A stretch of 64,000 bases of DNA from Cupriavidus basilensis OR16 (GTDB lineage Bacteria; Pseudomonadota; Gammaproteobacteria; Burkholderiales; Burkholderiaceae). Shown here one piece after another: positions 40,278-48,000 of the stretch (positions are counted from its first letter, which is position 1; each line of letters starts with the position of its first letter). The notes beneath the pieces were generated by a model. The model was given only the letters and a program-made list of their open reading frames with translations, had not been told where the DNA came from and ran no database searches. A program made the translations under genes and the position numbers. Location of the stretch: the NCBI RefSeq assembly GCF_000243095.1, contig NZ_AHJE01000036.1:35940-99939 (forward strand). The letters run 5' to 3'.

Positions 40278-40379
40278 AGGTAACGGTAACGGTAGGTAAC
40301 GGCAATCTGCATAGGCTTGGGAAAATCCGGTGAATTTCAGTCCTATTAGAAATGCCGTTACCTGCCGTTACCGTTACCT
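40278..40379. repeat. Iteron palindrome: candidate origin of replication of the element
   Basis: Left arm 40278-40304 and right arm 40353-40379 are 27 bases each and are reverse complements with one mismatch. Each arm is built from three GGTAAC units (two in tandem, then one after AGG or CAGG), so six copies in all, three per strand. The 48-base loop is AT-richer. P4-type primase-helicases bind short repeated iterons at ori and crr sites; this lies just beyond the 3' end of such a gene. Confidence 0.6.
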
Positions 40380-40443
40380 TCACTCCGCATCATGGAACGT
40401 CACGCGCTATAGCTCACTTCAATCCCGCGTAATGTGCGGCCAA

Positions 40444-40471
40444 CAAAAAGCCCGCCTTGGTGGCGGGCTAT
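40444..40471 (-). terminator. Terminator after the primase-helicase gene
   Basis: On the minus strand AGCCCGCC / GGCGGGCT around ACCAA, followed by TTTTTGTTG. It overlaps the last codons of the annotated frame. Confidence 0.75.
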
Positions 40472-42582
40472 TGGTCAGGCTGCAGCCAGGACTTCCGGTG
40501 TGGTCCTGAACCCATCAGGGCGCGCTCGGCAGATTTCCGCCGCCAGATCGTGCCCCTTGGCGCTCGTCCAGGTTCGTCGGCGTTGCGATGCATCAGCGAT
40601 TTCGACGCATCCACGGCGGCGCGCTTGGCGTCGCTCATCGGCGGGCGCTCACCTGGGTTGAATGCGCTGATATCGCGGTCGCGCAGCCACACGCCAACGG
40701 CGTTGATGAATTCGCCATCATCCAGCAGCGCATACAGGCGCGCGTAGACTTCCGGGGAGCGTGGCGCCGCGTCGTGCCGCACCACACGCCAGCGGCGGTC
40801 GGTATCGTTCAGCGGCAGCGCGTTGTCGTGGTTGCTGAACACCAGCCAGCGGCAGGAATTGTGTTCCTTGAACTGGCGGCCGAATTTCGGATTGATGGAG
40901 CGTTCCTCGGCGTTGACGATAGATTTCAGGCGGTTAGCGTGGCGGAACTGGTTTTCGCCTCCGCCCTCTTGCACTTCGTCCACCATGGCCAACACGCGGC
41001 CCGCAAGCGCGCCGTTGAACTGGCTTTCGAGTAGCGCCGGCAAATCGACGTTGGGAGCCACATAGCCGCGCCACAAGCGAGCCAGCACCGATGCCAGCCA
41101 GTTGCGACCGGTGCCGGTGTTCTTGGCGATGTGCAGCCAGCCGTAATGCGGCAGCACACCGGGGCGCTGCTCGATGTGCGCCAGCCAATCCAGAAACGCG
41201 CCGCGCTCGGTGTCGTCTCCGATCAGGTACTCGACTTGCTCAAGAAACGGGGTCACGTCGCGTGCGGCCTTGCGGCGCTCGATGGGACGCCACGAATTCA
41301 GCGCAGTCGCGCCATCAGGGTCTGCGCAGATGGCAGGCGCACCAGCGTAAAACGTGCGGGTCATAACCGTTTTGCGCTCGGCGTGCTGCTTCCAGGTGAC
41401 AGCGTGCAGCACGCGACGGCGCCGGCCATCGTCGCCTTCCACCTTGCTGGCGCAAGATGCAGTCAGGTCGCAGAACTCGCTGAACGGCAAAACCCATTTG
41501 GGATTGCTGATTCGGCCCACCTGGCTGCCCGATGCGATCCACACGCAGTCGTTCAGCATGTCATCGATAGATAGCGACGGCGGCTCGGTGTCGTGCTCCG
41601 CTTCCTGCAGTCTCGCGTTTTCGTCTTGCTGCAGGCGGCGGCGCGCATCGTTACGCGCATTGTCGTTCGCCGCAACCTCCACTGCCTGCTTCAGCACCGC
41701 CAGCACGGCATCGGCGCCACGCTCAAGGTGCAGGTCGTTCACGTCATTGCCGTCCGCCAGGTCGGCAGGCAGCACGGCGTATGCGCACCCATGACGCGCA
41801 GCAGCGGCGGCGGCTTCGCGCTCTTTGCCACGGTCAGGAACGATGATCGGCTTGGCGCCAGCGCGCTTGATGGCGGCGGTGGCTTTCTCGATGTTGCTAG
41901 CTCCGAACGACACCACTGCGGCGCTGCCAGTGACTGCGTTGACGCTCCAGGCATGCCCAATGCCTTCAATGATGTACGCGGGCGCGCCATGCTCCAGCGT
42001 GCCAACGGTGAACGTCCCGGCCATCGAGCAGCCAAAGGCGTTCAGCTTCTCGCCGCCGTTCGGGCCGATGAACTGAATGGACGCCAGTTCGCCGCTTGGC
42101 GCGCGAACCGGGACCATCAGCCAGCCTTCCAGGCAGCGCCCCTTGAACGCCGCCCAGCCCTGCAGCGGCCACGACACCAGGCGCAGCCCGTCAGGCGTGC
42201 CGTGTTTCCTGGTGATGTAGCCATGATCCGCCGTTGCTGCCGGACCACGTTCCCACCATTCGCGCAGTGGTGCGGCGCGTCTCGCATCACGCTGGGGCTT
42301 GTGGTCGCTTGCCGGGTCAGCCCAGCCAGCTTCACGCGCCAGGTGGAACAGGGTGCCGGCATTCACGCCGCCGTCCCGCTTAAATGATTTCCAGGCGTCG
42401 CTGGTGTCACCCTGGCCGCCGTAGTTGCCGGCGGTCGCGCTCCAGTCGTTGAAGTCCTCGAACGTGAGGCCAGCAGCCTTCGCTGCGCAGCCAATGCGGA
42501 CCCATTCGCGGCGATCCACGCCGGCATCCAGCGCCCACAGCGCAGCGCGTGCGCGGTCAATGTCGATAGCGGCCGCGCTCAT
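40468..42582 (-). CDS. P4-alpha-like primase-helicase (PriCT-2, Toprim, SF3/DUF5906-type helicase)
   Basis: A 704-residue replication protein. The N terminus DRARAALWALDAGVDRREWV is a PriCT-2-type module; the Toprim-like region is around 220-300 (AYIIEGIGHAWSVNAVTGSA, IIVPDRGKEREA, DGNDVNDLH); the helicase region near 500-620 has KNTGTGRNWLASVLARLW as a degenerate P loop and LAMVDEVQEGGGENQF as Walker B. The last ~40 residues look out of frame: another frame reads WTSAKGHDLAAEICRARPDG and ends LAAA, so a 1-base error near 40570 is likely. Start overlaps the upstream small gene (ATGA). Confidence 0.85.
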   Translation of the reverse strand: MSAAAIDIDRARAALWALDAGVDRREWVRIGCAAKAAGLTFEDFNDWSATAGNYGGQGDTSDAWKSFKRDGGVNAGTLFHLAREAGWADPASDHKPQRDARRAAPLREWWERGPAATADHGYITRKHGTPDGLRLVSWPLQGWAAFKGRCLEGWLMVPVRAPSGELASIQFIGPNGGEKLNAFGCSMAGTFTVGTLEHGAPAYIIEGIGHAWSVNAVTGSAAVVSFGASNIEKATAAIKRAGAKPIIVPDRGKEREAAAAAARHGCAYAVLPADLADGNDVNDLHLERGADAVLAVLKQAVEVAANDNARNDARRRLQQDENARLQEAEHDTEPPSLSIDDMLNDCVWIASGSQVGRISNPKWVLPFSEFCDLTASCASKVEGDDGRRRRVLHAVTWKQHAERKTVMTRTFYAGAPAICADPDGATALNSWRPIERRKAARDVTPFLEQVEYLIGDDTERGAFLDWLAHIEQRPGVLPHYGWLHIAKNTGTGRNWLASVLARLWRGYVAPNVDLPALLESQFNGALAGRVLAMVDEVQEGGGENQFRHANRLKSIVNAEERSINPKFGRQFKEHNSCRWLVFSNHDNALPLNDTDRRWRVVRHDAAPRSPEVYARLYALLDDGEFINAVGVWLRDRDISAFNPGERPPMSDAKRAAVDASKSLMHRNADEPGRAPRGTIWRRKSAERALMGSGPHRKSWLQPDQ

Positions 42583-42857
42583 GCCGCACCCCGCATCGCC
42601 AGTTCGTTGACGACAGTCGCAACGCAATCGTGAAAGCCGTTGATGCTCGCCAACTGCGCCAAGTCATTCGCCACCGTCTCGGGCGACTGGCCACGACGCA
42701 GCAGTCGTGGCACTAGATCGAACAGCGCGACATGAACCTGCACATAGTTGTGCGCAAAAACCACACGATTGAAATAACGCATATAGCTACGCGGCGATGC
42801 GGTGTTACGCATATAATTGGCGGTGTTCGTGGTGTTTTTCTTAAAGGATCGTTCCAT
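42579..42857 (-). CDS. Hypothetical 92-residue protein upstream of the primase
   Basis: From MERSFKKNTTNTANYMRN; the second half (HVALFDLVPRLLRRGQSPET, VANDLAQLASINGF) is helical. Its stop overlaps the primase start by four bases. The start codon sits inside a hairpin (42844-42875), suggesting control of translation or of an RNA. No family recognised. Confidence 0.55.
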   Translation of the reverse strand: MERSFKKNTTNTANYMRNTASPRSYMRYFNRVVFAHNYVQVHVALFDLVPRLLRRGQSPETVANDLAQLASINGFHDCVATVVNELAMRGAA

Positions 42858-42875
42858 ATGAACGGTCCTTTTTTT
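42844..42875. promoter_or_regulatory. Hairpin at the start of the gene upstream of the primase
   Basis: AAAGGATCGTTC / GAACGGTCCTTT with a CATAT loop and one mismatch, followed on the plus strand by TTTTTTT. On the minus strand the left side of the stem contains the AAAGGA ribosome binding site and the loop contains the ATG. It could hide the start site, and read from the other side it looks like a terminator. Confidence 0.55.
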
Positions 42876-43140
42876 ATTGTTTAGCCACGGCCACGCCGCC
42901 AGTTTCCGATAGCCATTCCTGATAGCGGCGTTCGGAAATCAGCAACTTTTTTCCAAGCTGCACGCAAGCCTTGGCCAGGCCGTTGTAGTCCCGGAACCTA
43001 AGCTGGTAGCGCAGGGTTTGCACCGACAGAATCTTCGGATGACGCGCAGCGAAGTCGTGCACGTTATAAAGGTCGTTCAGTTCGATTTGATTGGTCTGCA
43101 CGATTTCTTGCTCCCAACGAATTAGTTGTGTTGGGTGCAA
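42874..43140 (-). CDS. Excisionase/AlpA-like small DNA-binding protein
   Basis: An 88-residue protein. The C-terminal part LGKKLLISERRYQEWLSETG fits the end of a MerR/AlpA-type winged helix, where the sequence 'G.K.LI.E.R...WL' follows the recognition helix; TLRYQLRFRDYNGLAKACVQ would hold the HTH. It sits between integrase and primase, the usual place for an excision and early-promoter regulator in P4-like elements. The start could be further in. Confidence 0.65.
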   Translation of the reverse strand: MHPTQLIRWEQEIVQTNQIELNDLYNVHDFAARHPKILSVQTLRYQLRFRDYNGLAKACVQLGKKLLISERRYQEWLSETGGVAVAKQ

Positions 43141-43277
43141 CGTTAATACAGAACGATATTCACAGGGGTCAACACGTTGCTAATGTGCGTCGATCCGCTG
43201 CGGACGAATGAGTGATGCGATGTTTAAATCAATGACTCAGCGTGAAGTGCAATGATTTAAAATATTCACGCGCGTGA

Positions 43278-43310
43278 ATAAAAAGGGCACCCGAAGGTGC
43301 CCAAAAAAAC
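43278..43310 (-). terminator. Terminator after the integrase gene
   Basis: Stem GGGCACC / GGTGCCC around a CGAA/TTCG tetraloop, with TTTTT downstream on the minus strand and AAAAAAA upstream. A 16-base palindrome ATTCACGCGCGTGAAT lies beside it at 43264-43279. Confidence 0.8.
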
Positions 43311-43336
43311 TTGTAACAAATTGTAACGACGCACAT

Positions 43337-44294
43337 CTAAGCACCGCTGCCGAACGTTCGCTCGGCAATCTCCACGGCGTCATCTGTGTCCAGGTGCGTG
43401 TACCGGTTGAGCATCGCCAGCGTCTTGTGGCCGGTAACGGCCTGCACCTTTGCAAGGTTCTTTTCGCTACGGACTAGCTTGGTCGCGGTGGTGTGGCGCG
43501 TTGTGTGCAGCACCACCTGGTCCAGCGGGTCGTCGCGGTCCTGCCATAGGCCAGCGCGCTTGCGTGCGGCCTTCCATAGCATGTCGATATTCTTGGGCCG
43601 CTCGGGGTGCCTGGGGTCAAAGAATACATAGTCCGAATTCAGCGCGCGCACCTTCTTGGCTTCGGTCAGCGCGGCCTTCACATCGCTCACCAGGGGCAGG
43701 GCGCGCGATGAATCGTTTTTCGTCTTGGGCAACATCGCCACGGAGCGGTCGAAATCCACATCCTGCCAGCGGAGATTTAGAACCTCTGACTTGCGCGCCG
43801 CAGTCGTAAGGCAAACGCGCAACAGCAGGCGCATCATCGGCCAGGTGCTGGCGTCGCAAGCGGCATACAGGCGCTGTTCTTCGTCTGGCGTAAGGATGCG
43901 GCGCCGGCCCTCGGATTCCTTCTCCTTGGCCACCGCGCCACCCTTCATGGGGTGCGAGTCAATAACGCCACGCTGCAGAGCAAAGTTCAGGACGCTGGAA
44001 AGCGTCGCCAGGTAGCGGTTGACCGTCGCGGGGGTTAGTGGCTTGTCCAGAGTGATCGGCCCTGCCGGCGTGAACCTGACCGCAGGCTTTACCAGCAGCG
44101 TCGCCTTGCAGGCGTTGATTGCACCCCTGGTGATTTCGCCAGTTTTCATGGCGCCAAGCTCAACCCGCCAGAAGTCAATATGAGCCGGCTCCCAGAACCG
44201 GGTGCCTTTGGTCGGCGGCGCCTTGACGAATGAATCCAGCAGATCGCCAAACTTCGGACCAGCTGCAGTTCCCAGCGCGGCGAGGGAGGCGCTG
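43337..44294 (-). pseudogene. int: Tyrosine recombinase (integrase) of the element, 5' end missing
   Basis: A phage-type integrase. The core-binding domain starts at about FGDLLDSFVKAPPTKGTRFW; catalytic residues are Arg in TTAARKSEVLNLRWQDVD, His/Arg in LHTTRHTTATKLV and Tyr in AMLNRYTHLDTD. Upstream of SLAALGTAAG the frame (open to 44644) reads the antisense of a host Tyr/Gly-rich gene and is not integrase, so the N-terminal arm-binding domain and the start are lost. The junction at about 44285-44310 probably reflects a deletion in the assembly. Confidence 0.85.
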
Positions 44295-44299
44295 CTCTC

Positions 44300-44512
44300 G
44301 TTCTCCCGGCGTACTATCCGCCTCCGGCTTATATTGCCGCACCGCCCGTGATCATGGCGCCTGCTCCTGTCTACTATGGCCCGCCGCCGGTCTACTACGG
44401 TCCGGGCCCGGGCTATTACGGCTACGGCCCGCGTTACTATGGCCGCGGTTACTACGAGCGGGGCTACGGCCGGGGCTATTACGGCCATGGACATGGACGC
44501 CACTGGCGATAG
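44300..44512 (+). pseudogene. Tyr/Pro/Gly-rich surface protein, 5' end missing
   Basis: From the integrase junction a plus-strand frame (codons in phase with 44312) reads AYYPPPAYIAAPPVIMAPAP and then repeated PVYYGPPP and GYYGYGPRYYGRG units to GHGRHWR and a TAG at 44512. Proteins of this kind are small exported, low-complexity proteins of unknown role in Burkholderiales. The signal peptide and first part are gone. Its remaining frame overlaps the false N-terminal extension of the integrase frame. Confidence 0.6.
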
Positions 44513-44544
44513 GCATGAACGACCTGCCGCGCGCTGGTTGGTGA

Positions 44545-44572
44545 AAAGGGCCCTTCGGGGCCCTTTCGTTTT
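44545..44572 (+). terminator. Terminator after the Tyr-rich gene
   Basis: AAAGGGCCC / GGGCCCTTT around TTCG, then CGTTTT. Confidence 0.8.
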
Positions 44573-44794
44573 CCGGGCGCAGCCCTGGGAGGCAAACTGT
44601 AGGCGGCAATACGGACAAGGTTCCGTAGTCGGCAGAAGGGTCAAAATATTTGAAGAGACAGGTCAAACCAGCGCTCATATCGTTATTAGGGTTTCCCCTT
44701 ATACTGCTGCTGTGACGCCGTGATGACAAGATTCCGCAAAGCTTCATCATCCAGCGCCCCTCCAGCACCACCTAATTCCCAAGAGGATCCGCCC

Positions 44795-45052
44795 ATGAAG
44801 ATCAAGAACAGCCTGGTGGCGATCGCAGCCCTGACCGCCCTCTCCGCACTCTCCGCATCCGCCTTTGCAGCCGGTATTGCCAAGGCAGACCCGTACACCG
44901 ATGGTGCCAAGATCGGCAAGGTCGATCCCTACACCGATGGCGCCAAGCTTGGCAAGGTTGACCCGTATACCGACGGCGCACGCAAGGTTGATCCGTTCAC
45001 CGACGGCGCCAAGGTTGGCGATCGCCGCGACCAGTTCAGCGACGGAGCCTGA
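44795..45052 (+). CDS. Small secreted protein with DPYTDGAK repeats
   Basis: An 85-residue protein. A signal peptide (MKIKNSLVAIAALTALSALS, cleavage likely after ASAFA) is followed by a mature part made almost wholly of repeats: KADPYTDGAKIG, KVDPYTDGAKLG, KVDPYTDGAR, KVDPFTDGAKVG and a degenerate DQFSDGA. The period is 12 residues (10 in the third unit). AGAGGATCC precedes the ATG. I do not recognise a function. The Asp-rich repeats could bind metal or cell-wall material, which is speculation. Confidence 0.75.
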   Translation: MKIKNSLVAIAALTALSALSASAFAAGIAKADPYTDGAKIGKVDPYTDGAKLGKVDPYTDGARKVDPFTDGAKVGDRRDQFSDGA

Positions 45053-45122
45053 GTTTGCCGGACACAAGCCCGCAGCCCCGAGGGCTTCGGCAGTCCGCAT
45101 CCCGCAACGCCGTGAATCAGTA

Positions 45123-45148
45123 AAAGGCCCGCTCAAAGCGGGTCTTTT
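45123..45148 (+). terminator. Terminator after the repeat-protein gene
   Basis: AAAGGCCCGC / GCGGGTCTTTT around TCAAA, one G-T wobble in the stem. Confidence 0.7.
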
Positions 45149-45248
45149 GCTTTTTGCGGACAGGTGCCGGGACGGTTGTGGCATGGTCATGCCAAGGGCC
45201 GTGGCGCTATACTTCCGGCTCACTGAAATGATCTTCGAGGAGAGTGGT

Positions 45249-45656
45249 ATGCAGCAAAAAACCGTGCTGACGGCAGATGATGTGAAGAAGGTACTGGCCG
45301 CGGCCGAACTGGAAGCCAAGAATCATCAATGGGCGGTTTCGATTGCCATTGTGGACGATGGCGGCCACCTGCTGGCACTGCAACGCCTGGATGGCGCTGC
45401 ACCAATCTCGAGCTACATCGCCACCGAGAAGGCGCGTACGTCGTCGCTGGGCCGTCGCGAGTCCAAGGTTTACGAGGACATGATCAACAACGGCCGTCAT
45501 TCGTTCATGACCGCGCCGGTGCTGCAAGGCATGTTGGAGGGTGGTGTGCCTATCGTGGTCAATGACCAGGTAGTGGGTGCGGTTGGCGTGTCGGGCGTGA
45601 AGTCGACCGAAGACGCCCAGATCGCGCGTGCGGGCATTGCCGCGCTGGGCGTCTGA
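45249..45656 (+). CDS. GlcG/HbpS family heme-binding-like protein
   Basis: A 135-residue cytoplasmic protein of the DUF336 (GlcG/HbpS) family: TADDVKKVLAAAELEAKNHQ, VSIAIVDDGGHLLALQRLDG, then SSYIATEKARTSSLGRRESK and VGAVGVSGVKSTEDAQIARA. Family members bind heme or cobalamin or act beside oxidoreductases. The start at MQQKTVL (45249) is preferred to an ATG seven codons earlier because of the AGGAGAG just upstream. Its nearness to hemP and tonB genes may be meaningful. Confidence 0.85.
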   Translation: MQQKTVLTADDVKKVLAAAELEAKNHQWAVSIAIVDDGGHLLALQRLDGAAPISSYIATEKARTSSLGRRESKVYEDMINNGRHSFMTAPVLQGMLEGGVPIVVNDQVVGAVGVSGVKSTEDAQIARAGIAALGV

Positions 45657-45903
45657 TACACGCCTGCAAGCAGAGGCGAGCGTAGCGCCGGCAGTGAGCG
45701 TAGCTCACTGTCCAGGCGCTACCTGCTTCCCGCTTACTGCTGACTGAAGTGCTTGTGTTGCCTGACGCTAAAGTCTGTCGACCTGCTTCAGCGCCGGGCT
45801 GCCGGCTCCGGTAGCCCGGCGCTGCATCCCTAGGAATCCGTACAGCGTGGCATGGTTTCCCGCGGCATGGCCCGTGCTTGCGCGGGTGTACGCTTGTGCA
45901 CGC

Positions 45904-46236
45904 TCACTTCGTCAGGATCAGCTTTCCGTAGCGCGTAATGCGCAGCGTGTAGACTTCGCCGTTATGCAGGATCGGCAGCAGGTTGGTGCCGCGCATCAGC
46001 GAATCCAGGGGCACGGCATCGCCAGTGGGCGCTGTGGGAAGGCTATCACGCACCAGGGCTTCCAGCCGGGCGGGCAGGGCCGCGACAGCAGATTTCATGG
46101 ATTCGATAGCCGCGCTGGCGGGGTTCTCGCGCCGCGCTTGCGCAGCCTTGTTGGGGTTGACTTCGACCCGGCGCAGGGAAAGACGGCGGCGGGTGACTTC
46201 ATGCGGTTGCGACAGCGGCAGGGTCAGGGTGCTCAT
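45904..46236 (-). CDS. hemP: Hemin uptake protein HemP, extended form
   Basis: A 110-residue protein whose last 35 residues, LMRGTNLLPILHNGEVYTLR then ITRYGKLILTK, are the HemP domain known from heme-uptake loci. The N-terminal ~70 residues are a longer, Arg- and Ala-rich extension. HemP is a transcriptional activator of heme receptor genes in some bacteria. A Fur-box-like site lies 83 bases upstream of its start. Confidence 0.85.
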   Translation of the reverse strand: MSTLTLPLSQPHEVTRRRLSLRRVEVNPNKAAQARRENPASAAIESMKSAVAALPARLEALVRDSLPTAPTGDAVPLDSLMRGTNLLPILHNGEVYTLRITRYGKLILTK

Positions 46237-46318
46237 GGGTGGGCTCCGGTCCGGTGGTCTGTGGCGGCAACGCGGGACTGCGTGCTGCCACGACCGGGTT
46301 CAAGTTGGCCTCATCTTA

Positions 46319-46337
46319 AATGAGAATTGTTATCATT
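46319..46337 (-). promoter_or_regulatory. Fur box upstream of hemP
   Basis: On the minus strand AATGATAACAATTCTCATT, a good match in the left half to the Fur consensus GATAATGATAATCATTATC. It lies between exbD and hemP and fits iron-repressed transcription of hemP. Confidence 0.65.
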
Positions 46338-46451
46338 ACAATAGAGATTTTCAATCTCGCCAGCCGAGCGCTACCCGCGCCGGCGCAACACTCCATGGAG
46401 TGCCCTTTTTGCTGCTGCGCTGCCGGCCCGAAGGGCGCGGCGCGAACAACG

Positions 46452-46865
<414 letters not shown>

Positions 46866-46900
46866 GATGACTTCCTTGTTGCCTTGGCCTTGCTACGGCC

Positions 46901-47191
46901 TTACTGGTTCTTGACGGCGAGGCGCACGCTAGTGTCGTCCGGGCGGGCGCTGGTCGGGCGCATACGGGCGCCGGTGACGAAGTAGGCGTGCAGGTCGTGG
47001 GCGAAGCGGTTGAGCTTCGAGATCACGCCCTTGTTGCCGCGGGTCAGCGCGTTGTAGCCGAGCACGGCGGGGATTGCAACGGCCAGGCCGAACGCGGTCA
47101 TGATCAGTGCCTCGCCCACCGGGCTGATGGCGGTGGCACGCATGACGAAATCGCCTTGCGTCCAGAGGTGTGAAAGTCCGAGGTCCTGCAT
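46901..47191 (-). CDS. exbB: Biopolymer transport protein ExbB with a large internal deletion
   Basis: The first 22 residues (MQDLGLSHLWTQGDFVMRAT) and the last ~73 (PVGEALIMTAFGLAVAIPAV and on, with LGYNALTRGNKGVI) are ExbB, but the frame is only 96 residues where about 240 is usual. At about 47123-47128 ATAI joins PVGEAL directly, removing the first membrane helix region and the cytoplasmic loop. The deletion keeps frame. A functional TonB-ExbBD system would need the missing part, so this is probably an assembly deletion. Confidence 0.8.
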   Translation of the reverse strand: MQDLGLSHLWTQGDFVMRATAISPVGEALIMTAFGLAVAIPAVLGYNALTRGNKGVISKLNRFAHDLHAYFVTGARMRPTSARPDDTSVRLAVKNQ

Positions 47192-47220
47192 GTTGGTTCC
47201 TGGTGAGGTCGGTATTGAAA

Positions 47221-47877
47221 TCAGTTGAGTTCGAACCCGATCGGCTGCTGGGCGGTAACCGCCACGGCACGACCGTTGTCCAGATAAGGCTTGCAGCGCA
47301 TGCGTCGCACCGCGTCTTCGGCGGCCTGGTCCAGCCTGGAGGATCCGCTTGAGGTCACGACCGCGGTCTTGACCACCTTGCCGGTATCGTCTGTAGTCAG
47401 ACGCACCACGGCCTTGCCGGTTTCACCCATGCGCCGCGATTGCGACGGATAAGTGGGTTGCGGCGGGCTGCACTGGATCTCGCCAATGCCGACCGCGCGC
47501 GGCGCTGCCGACACAGGAGCGACCGGCTCAGGGGCGGGGGCAGGCGGTGCCGGCGGGGCAGGCGGCGCGGGCGGTGCTTCCACGGCATTGGGCGTCGGCG
47601 GCAGCGATGCCACCGGCGTCGGCGTGGGGCGCGGTTGCGGCGGTGCGGGCTTGGGTGCGGTGACCTTCACCTGCTTGGGCGGGGATTCCGGTTTTGGCTT
47701 GGGCGTCTCGACGGCGGGCTTTTGGGGCGGCTCGAGCGGAATGATGCGGGCGACGATTTCAGGCGAGATCACGGCTTCCGTGATCTTGCGCCCCAGCCCG
47801 CTCTGGATCAGGTAAAGCAGGCCGACGTGGAACAGCAGGACGGCGAGCGTGATCTTGAAAAAACGTTGATCGAACAT
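47221..47877 (-). CDS. tonB: Energy transducer TonB
   Basis: A 218-residue protein: an N-terminal signal-anchor helix (ITLAVLLFHVGLLYLIQ), a periplasmic linker about 90 residues long rich in Pro-Lys, Pro-Glu and Pro-Ala pairs, and the C-terminal TonB domain (CSPPQPTYPSQSRRMGETGK to QPIGFELN). It passes proton-motive force to outer-membrane iron and heme receptors. It is followed by exbB and exbD on the same strand and preceded by a 21-codon ORF. Confidence 0.93.
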   Translation of the reverse strand: MFDQRFFKITLAVLLFHVGLLYLIQSGLGRKITEAVISPEIVARIIPLEPPQKPAVETPKPKPESPPKQVKVTAPKPAPPQPRPTPTPVASLPPTPNAVEAPPAPPAPPAPPAPAPEPVAPVSAAPRAVGIGEIQCSPPQPTYPSQSRRMGETGKAVVRLTTDDTGKVVKTAVVTSSGSSRLDQAAEDAVRRMRCKPYLDNGRAVAVTAQQPIGFELN

Positions 47878-47934
47878 GAGAAAACAGCAGATGTCGGCGA
47901 ATTGGCGCGGCGCCGGCTTTATTAGCGATAGGGC

Positions 47935-48000
47935 CTATTTGCGATAGAACAGGATCAGCGAGATGCCACAACCGACCAGCAAGCTAAGCAGCAATTCCAT
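47935..48000 (-). CDS. 21-residue hydrophobic membrane peptide leading the tonB operon
   Basis: MELLLSLLVGCGISLILFYR plus K: a single predicted membrane helix with a short charged end. The start is supported by AAGGAG eight bases upstream, and the stop lies 57 bases before tonB on the same strand. A Fur-box-like site lies 76 bases upstream of its start, so it is the first gene of the iron-regulated operon. Function unknown; it may assist the ExbBD-TonB complex. Confidence 0.6.
   Translation of the reverse strand: MELLLSLLVGCGISLILFYRK

Larger units (their letters stand above)
34838..44300 (-). mobile_element. Integrated phage-satellite-like element at tRNA-Leu
   Basis: About 9.5 kb bounded by tRNA-Leu and a damaged integrase, with all recognisable genes on the minus strand. 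It carries integrase, excisionase-like protein, P4-alpha-type primase-helicase, an iteron palindrome, winged-helix regulator, capsid-like protein, RHH protein, Nu1-like HTH protein, several tiny overlapping genes, and an MBL hydrolase plus membrane protein. No portal, large terminase, tail or lysis gene is seen, nor conjugation genes. That content suits a satellite that depends on a helper phage. The distal att site is not visible because the integrase/host junction is damaged. Confidence 0.75.

Noticed and set aside
40278..40379. CRISPR array
   Set aside because: The repeated unit is only 6-8 bases, in both orientations, without regular unique spacers; no cas genes nearby. An iteron origin fits better.
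42844..42875. Simple terminator of the excisionase-like gene
   Set aside because: On the minus strand the hairpin is followed by AAGAAAAAC, not a T run, so it cannot end that transcript; only the plus-strand reading has the T run.
43337..44644. A 435-residue integrase with a novel N-terminal domain
   Set aside because: The first ~120 residues are the antisense of a Tyr/Pro/Gly-rich plus-strand gene and its terminator, so the extension is an artefact of the junction.
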